Positions 1 through 11,162 of a DNA stretch of 64,000 nucleotides are shown here, piece after piece; the first letter of the stretch is position 1; the number at the start of each line of letters is the position of its first letter. Both the position numbers and the translations under genes were made by a program. The DNA lies in contig JASFXZ010000045.1 of assembly GCA_032209605.1 (NCBI GenBank), forward strand, positions 806,001 through 870,000. The letters are read 5' to 3'. Under the pieces are notes generated by a model that saw nothing but the letters and a program-made list of their open reading frames with translations, was not told where the DNA came from and ran no database searches. The stretch is from Mactromeris polynyma (lineage: Eukaryota; Mollusca; Bivalvia; Venerida; Mactridae).

Positions 1-447
1 AGAGCGGTCCTTTCTAGAGCAAGAGAATCAACCTTTCTTAAACAACTGTCGATTTTCCCAAAGTAATAATGTACTAGCAGTATTGCCTATCTTGAGCAAT
101 AATTTCTCAACAACAGCCGAGATATTACATTGATAGTATAGTCTTACCACAGGGGGGAAATGATATTGTTGGTGAAGAGAGTTTGTTGCTCAATCTATCA
201 ATATTAAATTGATAGTACATGTATATTCTGTTCATACGGGAACAACAGGATACTGTTGTTGAAGAGAGGTATGTATCTCGAACAGCAAGTAGATCTAGTA
301 TAATATTCTAGTGAATAAAGCAGAACTCACTTCGTTTTCCGGCGGCAATATTGTTTTATGTAAAGGATTTCTACAGTTTTATTTAGTTTAAAGCAGCAAA
401 TATTAGGTTGTGGTTTCAGTAACAATGGATGCCATATTTTCTCATAC
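1..447. other. Intron of the DOMON gene
   Basis: This AT-rich sequence follows the donor of the DOMON exon. I see no further exon in it on either strand, so exon 2 probably lies left of the window. Confidence 0.4.
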
Positions 448-777
448 CTGAAAATGGTGAACTCCATTTAAACTTGTCCAGAAAACTGCAAAGTCTGCGT
501 TGTTGGATTCACCGTAATCGGAGAAGCCGACACCAATTGTCGTCACTTCCGGTACGTCTGCACATAACATGATCTGCACCCTCTCTCTGGCATAGTCAAC
601 ACGCCAGGAAAATGTTAACTTCTTACGCGTATCCAAAAACACCGAATACGGATAATTTCGGTCATTTTCGCAGAGAGTCATAACACATGAGATGCAATTT
701 ATAAGTAAAGCGAAATAAAGAATGAAATTATTCTTACACTGTCTGATAAGTTCCATGTTGATAAGCTGACAAAACAC
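448..777 (-). CDS. DOMON-domain protein, first coding exon, probably MOXD1/DBH-like monooxygenase (partial)
   Basis: The exon encodes about 110 residues. A hydrophobic N-terminal stretch looks like a signal peptide, most naturally starting at the second Met (MELIRQC, about position 756). It is followed by a beta-rich segment with YPYSVFLDTRKKLTFSWRVD and IGVGFSDYG, typical of the DOMON domain that begins dopamine beta-hydroxylase-like copper monooxygenases. The exon ends at a clean donor, CAG|GTATGAG on the minus strand (exon end 448, phase 0). The copper-binding catalytic domains would lie to the left, outside the window. Known of the family: secretory-pathway proteins whose DOMON domain binds haem or sugar. 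Inference: the specific MOXD1-like assignment, because only the DOMON part is visible; other DOMON proteins are possible. Confidence 0.6.
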
Positions 778-2990
778 AAATTAAGCCTGTCTGGTACACG
801 AAATTATTGTTACCAAAATATGATAGTAAAATACTATGAGAAGGAATTAAGGAATTTACTCGAAAAGATTGGAAATAATTTCAGAATTCATTCGATTAAT
901 GTAGAAGACTTTTCGTTAATAATAATCTGTAGCTTTTATTTCCCCAGATAATCGGTCAATCAAATGAATCACAATCACAATTAATAAGCGGACTATTTAT
1001 AAATAAAATCAAATACATGTATACTTAAATGCTGTTCTTATTGGTTGATTATCATATTGTCATATATTTTTAAAATATATACAGTGAAATATAAACTAAC
1101 AAAATTTGATTTACTTCCTTTTACCCAAACCTCAATCTTGTTAAAAAAATCTGCTTATAAATATTTCTACAAAATTGATCAATAACAAAAACATAGGGTG
1201 ACCTATTAGAAAAAATGTTCCAGGGTAATTTCCAATTATCAGTTGAGGTATATAGACCTTACTGATCTTTCTCTCAATATATTACATCGATAAGTTAATT
1301 TTGATTACCAATGAATTTAAATTTTATTTAAGAGATATGCATGATAAGTTTTGAATTTATATTTAAAAAAAGAAATGTATAATTCAATTAAAATCGATCT
1401 TGATATGCAGATTAATCTTTGAAAAATATTTCTAACACATTAGTTTATTATATAATACATGTATTTAGTCGTTACTAGAACATTAGAGCTACATTCATTC
1501 CTGACAATTACTGCACTGTATTAGATCTACATAGATACTTTAATCCAAACTTTTTAGCAAATTTTAAACATCATCGTATATAAACAAACAGTAGGATTGT
1601 CTATTTTTTTACGTAAAAACAACAGTTTATAATCCACTGGTAGAAATCCCTCTTCTTTCTGTACGTATTCAGCGTCTTTGAGTGAAAACAAATTTTGTCC
1701 CGCTCTCGTCGGAATGGTTTCTATAGCAACCAATTTATTTATTTATTTAATCGCGTGAGTGGTGATTGGCGACATTTTGTAAGATTAATTTCCGACTTCC
1801 TGCCGAAATTCACGAGTGATATTGAAGTCGACCATCACCCAGGCATGACAATAGGTCCTTGATTAAATATGCATTGTCGCACAATAAACCAATATGCTGT
1901 TTATATCGCGTCAACATTTACGAGATGTTCAGGCAGTTCATAGAAAAATTGTAAGTTTCTCAACAACTCAACGTCCTTGCAATCTGACAGCAACTTGCAA
2001 ATGTTACGTAATGTTAAGGAAATTTAGGCGTGAAGCTATGTTGATTGTTCGAAAGTTTGAATTTTGATAACTTTTTAATCGTGCAAAAATATTTTTCATT
2101 GATCATGTTAAATTTCTACTGTATTTCTAACTCAGTACTCAAGAACTAAATTTAAACGGATGCGTCAAGTGTGGACTTGAAAACCCGACACTACAAAAAG
2201 ACAATGAATGAAGGAAATACCATCTTATACATATATATATATAGTTTTGAGAAACAAAACTTTGATACCAAAGTAGATTGACAATCATCGTTTGTTATAG
2301 TGATATATTTGATTAAATGATGCATTCAACGAAGTAATTGGAAGTTAAGGATAGGACGACGACAATCGAATAATCGTCGGCGTAAGTTTTGCAATCACGA
2401 TCGGCGCCTTCATTTTTTTAAGTCGATTAATTACTTGAGGTTGAATCTGAATGTTATCGATAAAAACTTGAAACTTTACTGGTAATATGAATATCTTGAA
2501 AGATGTAAAAACTGCTAGATTTAAATTTAAAGATTAATTTCTTTTATTGACCAGTAACGAGCCAGATTCATTTGCATGTTGTAAATAGCAACAGTTACAC
2601 CATATACAGTTTGCCTTCTAAAAGGCACACTTCTAAATCTTCTTGACCGATTGTCCGATTATGTCGTTTAATCGCATCGGTTGCCGGTAACATCAGATTA
2701 TGCCGGTTAACGCACGGAGGCAAATGCCTATAGGTTCCAATATAAACCACAAGAAACGGCAACATCACTGTTTTTACCTCCGGAATATTACCGAACCCCT
2801 TTACCGTTAGAATTTGGCTCCAGCTATACGGACCTCTGCTGAAATTTTTGTCGGACGGATAAATGGAAAAGATAATACAATATTAGCATATTGCAGTAAG
2901 GCAACTATACTCTATCAGTACTATACATCTGTACAAGTTACACCCTCCCTCAATACATTGGTTGTAACTACATGTACCAATTTGGTTCAG
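778..2990. other. Upstream/intergenic stretch, no gene seen
   Basis: AT-rich sequence upstream of the DOMON exon, so it should contain that gene's promoter and possibly a 5' UTR exon. A run of about five AT repeats lies near 2230. I see no coding exon with splice sites and no recognisable promoter element. Confidence 0.4.
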
Positions 2991-2993
2991 CCC

Positions 2994-3066
2994 CGCCCGG
3001 TTAGCTCAGGTGGTCGAGCAGTGGGCTGTTATCCGGGAGGTCCGGATTCGATTCCTGGGTTTGGCA
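2994..3066 (+). repeat. tRNA-like head of a SINE
   Basis: The segment has tRNA architecture: an A-box-like TAGCTCAGGTGG at 3002, an anticodon-arm-like CTGTTAT loop resembling tRNA-Asn, and a B-box-like GGATTCGATTCC near 3043. Acceptor ends (GCCCGG ... TTTGGC) pair only partly, so this is a SINE promoter head or tRNA pseudogene rather than a functional tRNA. The 47-bp minisatellite starts about 140 bp downstream. Confidence 0.6.
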
Positions 3067-3204
3067 GATCAAGAGAGATTTGGCTACGGTCATTTGCCTT
3101 CCACGTCTGATTCATATGGAGAAGTTGTCAGCTACTTTCAGAAGAGCAAATCAGTACAGGATGATTACTAAGTTCAGGAAAAATGGTTAAATAAACTGAG
3201 CGCC

Positions 3205-3852
3205 GTGTATAACTGAGAAACAAATACTGAAGAATGGTGTGACTGACCGCCGTGTATGACTGAGAAACAAATACTGAAAAATGGTATGACTGACCGCCGT
3301 GTATAACTGAGAAACAAATACTGAAGAATGGTATGACTGACCGCCGTGTATGACTGAGAAACAAATACTGAAGAATGGTGTGACTGACCGCCGTGTATAA
3401 CTGAGAAACAAATACTGAAGAATGGTGTGACTGACCGCCGTGTATGACTGAGAAACAAATACGGAAGAATGGTGTGACTGACCGCCGTGCATAACTGAGA
3501 AACAAATACTGAAGAATGGTGTGACTGACCGCCGTGTATGACTGAGAAACAAATACTGAAGAATGGTGTGACTGACCACCGTGTATGACTGAGAAACAAA
3601 TACTGAAGAATGGTGTGACTGACCACCGTGTATGACTGAGAAACAAATACTGAAGAATGGTGTGACTGACCACCGTGTATGACTGAGAAACAAATACTGA
3701 AGAATGGTATGACTGACCACCGTGTATGACTGAGAAACAAATACTGAAGAATGGTGTGACTGACCACCGTGTATGACTGAGAAACAAATACTGAAGAATT
3801 GTGTGACTGACCACCGTGTATGACTGAGAAACAAATACTGAAGAATGATGTG
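3205..3852. repeat. 47-bp minisatellite, 14 copies
   Basis: Fourteen near-identical units start at 3205 and recur every 47 bp up to 3816. Each carries GTGTATGACTGAGAAACAAA followed by TACTGAAGAATGGTGTGACT. The first eight units alternate GTGTATAAC / GTGTATGAC and are preceded by ACCGCC. The last six all have GTGTATGAC preceded by ACCACC. Because 47 is not a multiple of three and the unit lacks stops on the minus strand, all three minus frames are open; these are not genes. Confidence 0.95.
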
Positions 3853-4371
3853 AACCCCAATAACAACATAACCTATTCGGTTCCCAGAAATGTTCACGGC
3901 CGTATTTTATGACATTATATGACATGGTCATATACAGTAGTTATACAATATCTGATGTTATCACATTGGTGTAACAGTATTGACATAGACTGTACTTGAC
4001 TAGTACACCGAGTAAACTTAAAGGCCCGGAAAGCACTAAATACCAAATAACTAATAGTCTGGGATTATTAACTCATAAAAATGATATATCTTGAAAATCC
4101 CACTGTAAATCCTGGTTTTCAGTTCACTAAGAGTGTGTGTCTAATTTACCAACCACTTTATCATCTTTACTCCTCCGTATATGTTACCGATTTGGAAAGA
4201 AATTTCCAATATCAACTAATTATTCCAATATTAAGTACCAATAAGACTGCTCCTCTATTTAGATTTTGTCAACTTAAATTAGAATATGATTTCCATAATT
4301 GTTTTATCAAAACTTCTGGAGGTATAAAGTTGTTCAATGGATTGCTATGTCTGATTTGTGCATGAGGAGAG
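3853..4371. other. Intergenic, nothing recognised
   Basis: AT-rich non-repetitive sequence between the 47-bp minisatellite and the GAT/GGT tract. Short open frames occur but have no domain or splice support. Confidence 0.4.
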
Positions 4372-5241
4372 GTTTTGATCTTGATGGAAGATGATGGTGA
4401 TGATGGTGATAATGGTGATGGTTGTTTGATGCTGAGGTACAGATGATGGGGAGGTGATGCGGGGTTGTTGATGGTAGTGATTGTAATGCCGATTAAGAAG
4501 GTGGTACGTAGTAGTGATTATGATAGTAATGGTGTCGGTAGTGATAATGATATTGATGACGGTAATGTTCATGATGATGATGAGGGAGGTGGTAATAATA
4601 ATGGATGGTAATTATGATGATAAATGTGGTTTTAATGAGGAGGATGAAAGTGGTGGTCATGATGGTGGAAGAGGTGGTAGTGATGGTGATGAAGACGGTG
4701 GTAATGAAGATCATACATGTGGTTTTAATGATGATGAAAGTGGTGGTACTGATGGTGGAGGAGGTGGTAATGATGTTGATGACGGTGGTGGTAATAATGG
4801 TGGAGATAGTAATAATGATGTTGAAGGTGATGGTGGTGGTAATGATAGGGGTGGCGGTATTGATGGTGGAGGGGGTGATGATGATGAAGGGGGTGGTAGT
4901 AATGATGGTGGAGGATGTGGTGATAATGATGATGGAGGTGATGGTGTTATAATGTTGGAGGGTGTGGTAATAATGATGATGGAGGTGGTTGTAATAGTGA
5001 TGATAATGATGATAACTGATGTGGTAGTGATCACGATGATGGAGGCTGTCGTGATATTGTTGACGGTGATGGTGGAAACGACAACGGCCATTGATGAATG
5101 TAAGGATAATGATGATGGAGGTGGTGGTTATGATGATACTATAGTCGGTGATGGTAGTGATAGTGGTGATGATGATGATGACGATATAGGTGATAATGGT
5201 CATGTCAGAGGGGGTGGTAATGATGACGATAGAGGTGGTAG

Positions 5242-5272
<31 letters not shown>

Positions 5273-5330
5273 GGAGATAACAATGTTGATGGAAATTATG
5301 GCAATGATCATGATGTTGGTGGTTATTTTT
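4372..5330. repeat. Imperfect GAT/GGT triplet-rich tract (about 950 bp)
   Basis: The plus strand is built of GAT, GGT, GGA and AAT triplets with almost no C. Near 5237 there is a pure GAT run. Open frames of 272-283 codons exist on both strands (Asp/Gly-rich on plus, Ile/Thr/His-rich on minus), as expected from triplet composition. There is no domain, splice context or normal amino-acid mix, so I treat it as expanded low-complexity DNA. Confidence 0.85.
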
Positions 5331-5752
5331 TATTATGGATCAATCTGGTTATCGACTCTCACTAGGTGAATGTAGACCTATATTGTGTATTTTAATACCT
5401 TCACATGAATTTTAACGAATCTTTTGTTGGTCAACTTGTACCTTCAGAAAGACAAAAGTCATATTGAAATCAAACAAAATGCAGCAAATATTGAAGTAAT
5501 ATTGTTGTAGAGTCCAAATTATGTGTAATGTTTTTTCATAAATGAGTAATAATGTAGAATATAAACTGCAAGCATTTATCAAAAACAAATATACGCAACA
5601 GATTGAGCATGAAAGGTATGTGAACATATATATGTACAGAATTTTTGTATGATTGATTGCCTGTTGGTTGACTGGTACCTGACTGTATCTGGCTCTGTTT
5701 TTTGATAGTCATAAGAACTGTGATTATCAGAATGGCAATGTAATATGCATTT
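5331..5752. other. Intergenic, nothing recognised
   Basis: AT-rich single-copy-looking sequence with no coding or RNA signal that I can support. Confidence 0.35.
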
Positions 5753-5963
5753 GGCCATCCTAAAAATATTTGTTTGGCATAACTCTACCTATTCATGAAA
5801 TTGGCCCCTACTCAAATTGTTTGAGGTGTCCAAGTGTAGAAATTTATTTTGGCAGCATACTAATAGTTGAAAATTGCAAGTAATAAGTAAGAAAATAATT
5901 ACATACCTGACCTACATTTTCCTGTTTAAGGTTATGCCAAACAAGCCATTTTTAAGGATGGCC
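5753..5963. mobile_element. Hairpin MITE-like element, copy 1
   Basis: Inverted arms of about 40 bp: the left begins GGCCATCCTAAAAATATTTG and continues TTTGGCATAACTC. The right arm, reverse-complemented, begins GGCCATCCTTAAAAATGGCT and continues TGTTTGGCATAACC. Related arms recur near 48057 and 49280, making this a dispersed family. No target-site duplication is evident. Confidence 0.65.
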
Positions 5964-6635
5964 TTACAATATAAAGACAATTGAACACAAACTCAAGTAA
6001 TATGCACATGATGTTGTAATGCCATAACAAATATATAACAAATAAATAATAAATATCACACACATTATTGAAAAAATAATTTACATCACAGTTAATATTT
6101 ACAGTTTCATATACACTGTCTATATCACTGTGACTTCACTATCAATATCTTACATATCACTACATCTACTGACAGCAGGTCTGTACAGAACACTCAAGTG
6201 TTTCTGCATTTTAGTATCTGTTAAGTCTCTCTTGCTATATGGCTGCCGGAGCTGAAACGTCTTCCCTGCAGTGTGTGATATATTCTCCTTTGGTATTGTT
6301 TTAGTTGTGGGTCAGTTACAAGCCGCTATTTATGTTTCATCATATAATGGGCATAGTAGCAAGTAGAAGGGCAGCGTACCATTTGCTCATCCATGAAGAC
6401 GTCGATGCCATCCTGAAAATTATAAACATAAAAAAATATTGTATTGATTTAAATTGAAGGTAACTCATGTTCAACTATATCTAGATGGTTGTTTTTGAAA
6501 CAAAAACAAATGTCTCCCCATGGCAGTTTGTCAGTAATGTTTTAATAGTGACACAGGATGTTCGAAAATAATGGGTATGGAGAAGAAGACAAAGAAATAA
6601 TATAATTTTGTAAGGAGCAAACAAGAAATAAATTC
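5964..6635. other. Intergenic, nothing recognised
   Basis: AT-rich sequence with several near-repeats of ATAACAAATA around 6030. I see no gene. Confidence 0.35.
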
Positions 6636-7000
6636 ACATGACCTTTGATCTGTTAGTGTGACCTTGACCTTGAAACAAGCTGGTTGAAACATGTGCTCTG
6701 CACATCGACTCAATATCATGAGCATTGGTGCCAAGTCATTTTAAAATCCTTCGAGGTTTTCAAGAGATATGGAGCGGACACGAAATATAGTCATTTGATC
6801 TTTGACCTCTAAGTGTGACCATGACCCTCAACTGAGCCGACAGAAAAGTGTGTTCTGTCACATCTCAATATTGTGAACATTTGTGGCAAGTCATTTCAAA
6901 AATATTTCAAGCGGTTCAAAAGTTATGGAGTACTGGACACGATTTGTGACAGACAGACGGATCGACGGACCGCCGGACAGACAAACATACTGACAGCTTT
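6636..7000 (+). repeat. Dispersed bivalve-type repeat with two diverged modules and a GACAGACGG tail
   Basis: Two related modules of about 145 bp, each with a TGACCTTTGATCT-type start, a GTGTGACCTTGACC-type core, a GTGCCAAGTCATTT-type middle and a RRTTATGGAGY-type end, are followed by a GACAGACAGACGG-rich tail near 6950. I associate this layout with repeats common in bivalve genomes. A related, more decayed element is near 62920-63200. Confidence 0.6.
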
Positions 7001-7139
7001 AATGTGTTCATTCTATCCAAAGTTGACCTTTTTCATGAATTTTTCATCATAAAGAAATATTTAATGAAAATTTATAACACATTTAACATAATTATGTAAC
7101 ATATACCGGTATATGTATATATATAATGAAAATACCTGG

Positions 7140-7205
7140 ATTCGCAAGAGACTTGAGAGACAATGCACTGCACTATTAGTTGTAGGTTCGAGCCCGAGTA
7201 GGTTC
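7140..7205 (+). repeat. Possible tRNA-derived SINE fragment
   Basis: A B-box-like GGTTCGAGCCC lies at about 7184, preceded by sequence resembling a decayed tRNA body. The A box is not clear. Low-confidence SINE remnant. Confidence 0.3.
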
Positions 7206-7339
7206 TTATTGTTAATTATTCAATCTCTTTCAGCTCAGTTCTTACCCATTTTGATCATTTAAAAAAATAGACATTTGGTTATTACCTTCTATGTCATTGT
7301 TCATTTGAACACTCGTGCCAAACACTGACCAGCACTCCA

Positions 7340-7540
7340 CGGGCCGAACGTCTTATTCAAACCATGTCTTCCTCGTATAAGTTAAGAAGCGATCGAACCG
7401 TGGGGAGCCAGGTCAGCCAGCAATTCAAAGACTTCATGGATATGTTCATTTGGGAGGAATGGGAGACATTGCAACTTCCGCAGATAGGATTATGTCTCTG
7501 TCCTCTCTGTAGATATTCAGTAGTAAGACCCTTTGCCTGA
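7340..7540 (-). pseudogene. Degenerate MULE (Mutator-like) transposase fragment
   Basis: In one minus frame the peptide has AKGLTTEYLQ; in another frame about 30 codons later it reads YLRKLQCLPFLPNEHIHE then VFELLADLAPHG, ending at a stop (7382-7384). Together these resemble the region after the MULE transposase domain found in invertebrate Mutator-like elements (a W-R-K-V-Q-x-x-G-L then R-K-L-x-A-L-P-F-L-P pattern). The frame change plus stops mark it as dead. No terminal inverted repeats were recognised, so this is a fragment. The family assignment is from memory of motif pattern, not a search. Confidence 0.5.
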
Positions 7541-7579
7541 AAGTCAATAGATATATTCAGGGTTGAAATTCGCAAGAGT

Positions 7580-7885
7580 TCATCTGTAGGTAATACTGTT
7601 GAAATGTCAGATGCATTTTTTCAATACATTTTCATTAATGAATTAATAGCTGGTAACCAAATTACTTGATTGAAGTATATTATGTTTCATACTGTGTCTG
7701 CTGTTCTATCATTAATGTGTTATTTTTACAAAGGATTAATTCCCTTATACATAGGAAACTTACATATACAAGCTAATGAATACTGAACTCATCACGATTA
7801 TTTATCTATATTTTTACCTGTCATGACTGGTCTAATGTGGCCACTGGTCTCGTTATAGAAAAGTCATTTTATAAATACTATTCAA
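7580..7885. other. Intergenic, nothing recognised
   Basis: AT-rich sequence with no feature I can support. Confidence 0.3.
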
Positions 7886-8375
7886 ATAGTAACTAGAAAT
7901 GTGTCCATAGGACAAAGATGCCCGCACTTGCAGCCTTTGTCACAAAAGCAAATACTATTATTCTGCTCATAGTTTGTGAATGGGTATCAAAATTACCAAT
8001 TGAACAACTGTACTGATTATGGTGATAAGTCAAGGGTCATAACTTTTCACTTACAGGGCGTAACCATACATGAAACCCCAGACGCACAACTACACAAGCT
8101 GGTGAACATTCCTGTACTTTATGACTCTGGTTCATACTGTTTTGGAGTTATGGGTGACACAAGATTGCAAACTCTGTAGGCTATATTTTAACTAAGTCAA
8201 GGGCCATAACTTTGCACTTACTGGGCACAGCCAAACATGAAACCCCAGGTGCACAACTACACAGACTGGTGAACATTCCTGTAAAGTTTTATGACTCTGG
8301 CTCATATACTTTTGGAGATTTGAGTGACACAAGATTTTGTGATGGAGGTAAGGACAGAACGGGGGCATAAAAACG
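7886..8375 (+). repeat. Dispersed repeat with internal 135-bp duplication
   Basis: The element begins AACTAGAAATGTGTCCATAG and ends near GACAGAACGGGGGC. Inside, a module with TCAAGGGTCATAACTTTTCA, CATGAAACCCCAG and GGTGAACATTCCTGT (about 8032-8166) is repeated in diverged form (about 8199-8335). A partial reverse-oriented copy lies at 38505-38755. Short frames here are not genes. Confidence 0.65.
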
Positions 8376-8799
8376 CTCTGGCAGGAATTTAAGTGGTAGT
8401 TTAATACAAAAGTTCCTTAATACAGGTGGTTGCTAGTACAATGTATTTATTTAAAATACTTACGAAAGAGTATACAGGTACTTGTTGCCAACTGCCTGGC
8501 TCCATTGGAACGCACAACTGTGTATCTGGGGATCTTCAAATACATGTCACAGTGCATTCCAGAGCACTGGTTCAAAATCCACCCAAAAATCCTTTTCTGA
8601 AATATAGTGTTCTCGGTTTTAAGTACACATTCTTTATCTAAAATATCGAAGACATTTAATACATTTGCAATCCCTGGGAACCACACTTGCTGGAGCGCTG
8701 ACCTGTCAATGGTCAGTGGTTCAACCCCCAACGTACAGGGAAAATACTGGTTTTAAAAATGTTGAAAAGTGGTGAAAATACAAATAATATAAAACAGAG
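8376..8799. other. Intergenic with a tRNA-like motif
   Basis: Around 8690-8735 a B-box-like GGTTCAACCCCCA follows GCGCTGACCTGTCAATGG, hinting at a tRNA-derived SINE remnant. No coding exon is seen. Confidence 0.3.
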
Positions 8800-9130
8800 A
8801 GAATACGTAACTACAGGGAAAGCCACATACACAAGACAGTGCCTCCCCACGCAGACCTCCGGAAAAACAACAATCCACAAAACATAAGGCCCATAAGGAG
8901 GTCAAACGGTACACATATAATTAAGGAACAGAGGCACAAGGAATGGCCCGACAGACCACAAGGAACAACTAGGAGAATCAAAGTGGACATTGAAGGGAGG
9001 GGGAATTAATGGATGAAAAATATCACAGGACAAGTCAAGACAACTGGCCGCAAAAGGACAAAAATGGGCAGGAAACAATCTGAACACTGTATAAAGTGAC
9101 AGAATTGCACAGTGGAAAGGGAAATACAAA
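8800..9130 (+). repeat. Dispersed repeat, second copy at 43.1 kb
   Basis: The stretch with CTACAGGGAAAGCCACATAC, CAGTGCCTCCCCAC and ACATAAGGCCC is matched in reverse orientation at 43105-43225. It is therefore an interspersed repeat of unknown class. The purine-rich continuation to about 9130 probably belongs to the same element, but the distant copy does not clearly cover it. Confidence 0.55.
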
Positions 9131-9679
9131 AGTTTCAGGCCATTTTGTCACGTTTCTGAGCACGTCTGTTTATATTGTAATGGCTTTAGCGATTTTTAAG
9201 TGTTACAGAACTATGACAAAGCAATTATTTTCGAATGCATCATATAGTCATCCACTAGTTTTGTGGGTCGAAATGACCGAGGCCGCGTCGTGAAATTAAT
9301 TTGACAGACGACATAATTTAACATCCAAATTACTTGAAAACGGAAAAAACTGTTGACTAGTCAGGAACAGTGATAGGAGATAAACATTTATACAACATTT
9401 TGATAACCAGCAGATAATCAGAGTTGCAAAAAAAGAATTTTCGCCTTACCAATTTAAGCAATTAGAGCAACCAAATCATCGTCAACGGTCCTGGCCAGTT
9501 CGACCCTGTTTTCAACATGAGCACATTTGATTGAAATTAGATCATAGAAACGGAGAAACAGTATAAATTCTAAATCATTTAACCTTAAAAACTATACAGC
9601 GCTGCAACATTCATGTCTTGTTGGAGACGGAACATTGGCATCGTTAACATGAAACAACTCGATCGCAGTCACAATTAAA
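9131..9679. other. Intergenic, nothing recognised
   Basis: AT-rich sequence leading into the 152-bp array; no gene or RNA signal seen. Confidence 0.35.
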
Positions 9680-10906
9680 GGTCAAAGGGAAACAACTCCG
9701 TAAAAAATATCCGAGGTGATCCGATTGCAGACTAGGATATACTGGTTCCCGACTGATTATTTAAGCAAATGGTACCCGGCTTGTGTACGGAGTTGTTTCC
9801 CCTTTGACCATTATAAATTAACGATTACGTTCGAGTTGTTTCCCTTTGGCGAAATAAAAAAGCCGAGGTGATCCGATTGCAGACTAGGATATACTGGTTC
9901 CCGACTGATTGTTTACTATAATGGTACCCGGCTTGTGTACGGAGTTGTTTCCCCTTTGACCATTAGAAATTAACGATTACGTTCGAGTTGTTTCCCTTTG
10001 ACGAAATAAAAAAAGCCGAGGTGATCCGATTGCAGACTAGGATATACTGGTTCCCGACTGATTGTTTACTATAATGGTACCCGGATTGTGTACGGAGTTG
10101 TTTCCCCTTTGACCATTAGAAATTAACGATTACGTTCGAGTTGTTTCCCTTTGGCGAAATAAAAAAGCCGAGGTGATCCGATTGCAGACTAGGATATACT
10201 GGTTCCCGACTGATTGTTTACTTAATGGTACCCGGCTTGTGTACGGAGTTGTTTCCCCTTTGACCATTAGAAATTAACGATTACGTTCGAGTTGTTTCCC
10301 TTTGACGAAATAAAAAAAGCCGAGGTGATCCGATTGCAGACTAGGATATACTGGTTCCCGACTGATTGTTTACTATAATGGTACCCGGATTGTGTACGGA
10401 GTTGTTTCCCCTTTGACCATTAGAAATTAACGATTACGTTCGAGTTGTTTCCCTTTGGCGAAATAAAAAAGCCGAGGTGATCCGATTGCAGACTAGGATA
10501 TACTGGTTCCCGACTGATTGTTTACTTAATGGTACCCGGCTTGTGTACGGAGTTGTTTCCCCTTTGACCATTAGAAATTAACGATTACGTTCGAGTTGTT
10601 TCCCTTTGGCGAAATAAAAAAAGCCGAGGTGATCCGATTGCAGACTAGGATATACTGGTTCCCAACTGATTGTTTACTATAATGGTACCCGGCTTGTGTA
10701 CGGAGGTGTTTCCCCTTTGACCATTAGAAATTAACGATTACGTTCGAGTTGTTTCCCTTTGGCGAAATAAAAAAAGCCGAGGTGATCCGATTGCAGACTA
10801 TGATGTACTGGTTCCCGACTGATTGTTTACTATAATGGTACCCGGCTTGTGTACGGAGTTGTTTCCCCTTTGACCATTAGAAATTAACGATTACGTTCCA
10901 GTTGTT
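9680..10906. repeat. 152-bp satellite array, 8 units
   Basis: Units begin (G)CCGAGGTGATCCGATTGCAG at about 9711, 9864, 10015, 10167, 10319, 10471, 10623 and 10776, spaced 151-153 bp. Each holds two related motifs, GGAGTTGTTTCCCCTTTGAC and CGAGTTGTTTCCCTTTGGCG, about 45 bp apart. The left border at 9680-9700 carries the same motif in inverted orientation (GGTCAAAGGGAAACAACTCC). Variants alternate between neighbouring units, giving a local 304-bp dimer. It may be the core of a non-autonomous element rather than a free satellite. Confidence 0.95.
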
Positions 10907-11072
10907 TTGTTGACAAATGGTTGACAATGGCAACATTTATTGTTGTTCTTTATTGCTATTTATAGTAGCTATGGTCTAATTAATATTGTGCACGACTACA
11001 AAAATAATCGTTGCATCTCTCTATGCACATCTCACTCGATCTGTGCTTTACTGTAATACTACTGCTTTACTA

Positions 11073-11162
11073 TAATATCACGGACATACAAACGGTTAAT
11101 ATGTCCGTGATAATATACATGTAGGCAAAGACCTAAATACCTGTTTTTTTAGGTCTTTGATG
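11073..11162. repeat. Two small adjacent palindromes
   Basis: The first is TATCACGGACATA ... ATATGTCCGTGATA around 11077-11113. The second is CAAAGACCTAAATACC ... TTAGGTCTTTG around 11127-11160. A further copy of GACCTAAATACC occurs at 11255 and a reverse copy near 24412. They look like remnants of a short inverted-repeat element. Confidence 0.55.

Noticed and set aside
2994..3066. A functional tRNA gene
   Set aside because: A and B boxes are present, but the acceptor stem pairs only partly and the arms are irregular; it fits a SINE head better.
3128..3931. Three long overlapping minus-strand open frames with a repeated SVFVSQSYT-type peptide
   Set aside because: They are all readings of the 47-bp minisatellite; the unit lacks stops in each minus frame.
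4493..5365. Open frames of over 270 codons on both strands
   Set aside because: They follow from the GAT/GGT triplet composition; Asp/Gly or Ile/Thr/His runs with no domain or splice context.
7976..8179. 67-codon frame
   Set aside because: Falls inside a dispersed repeat that has a diverged second module and a distant reverse copy.
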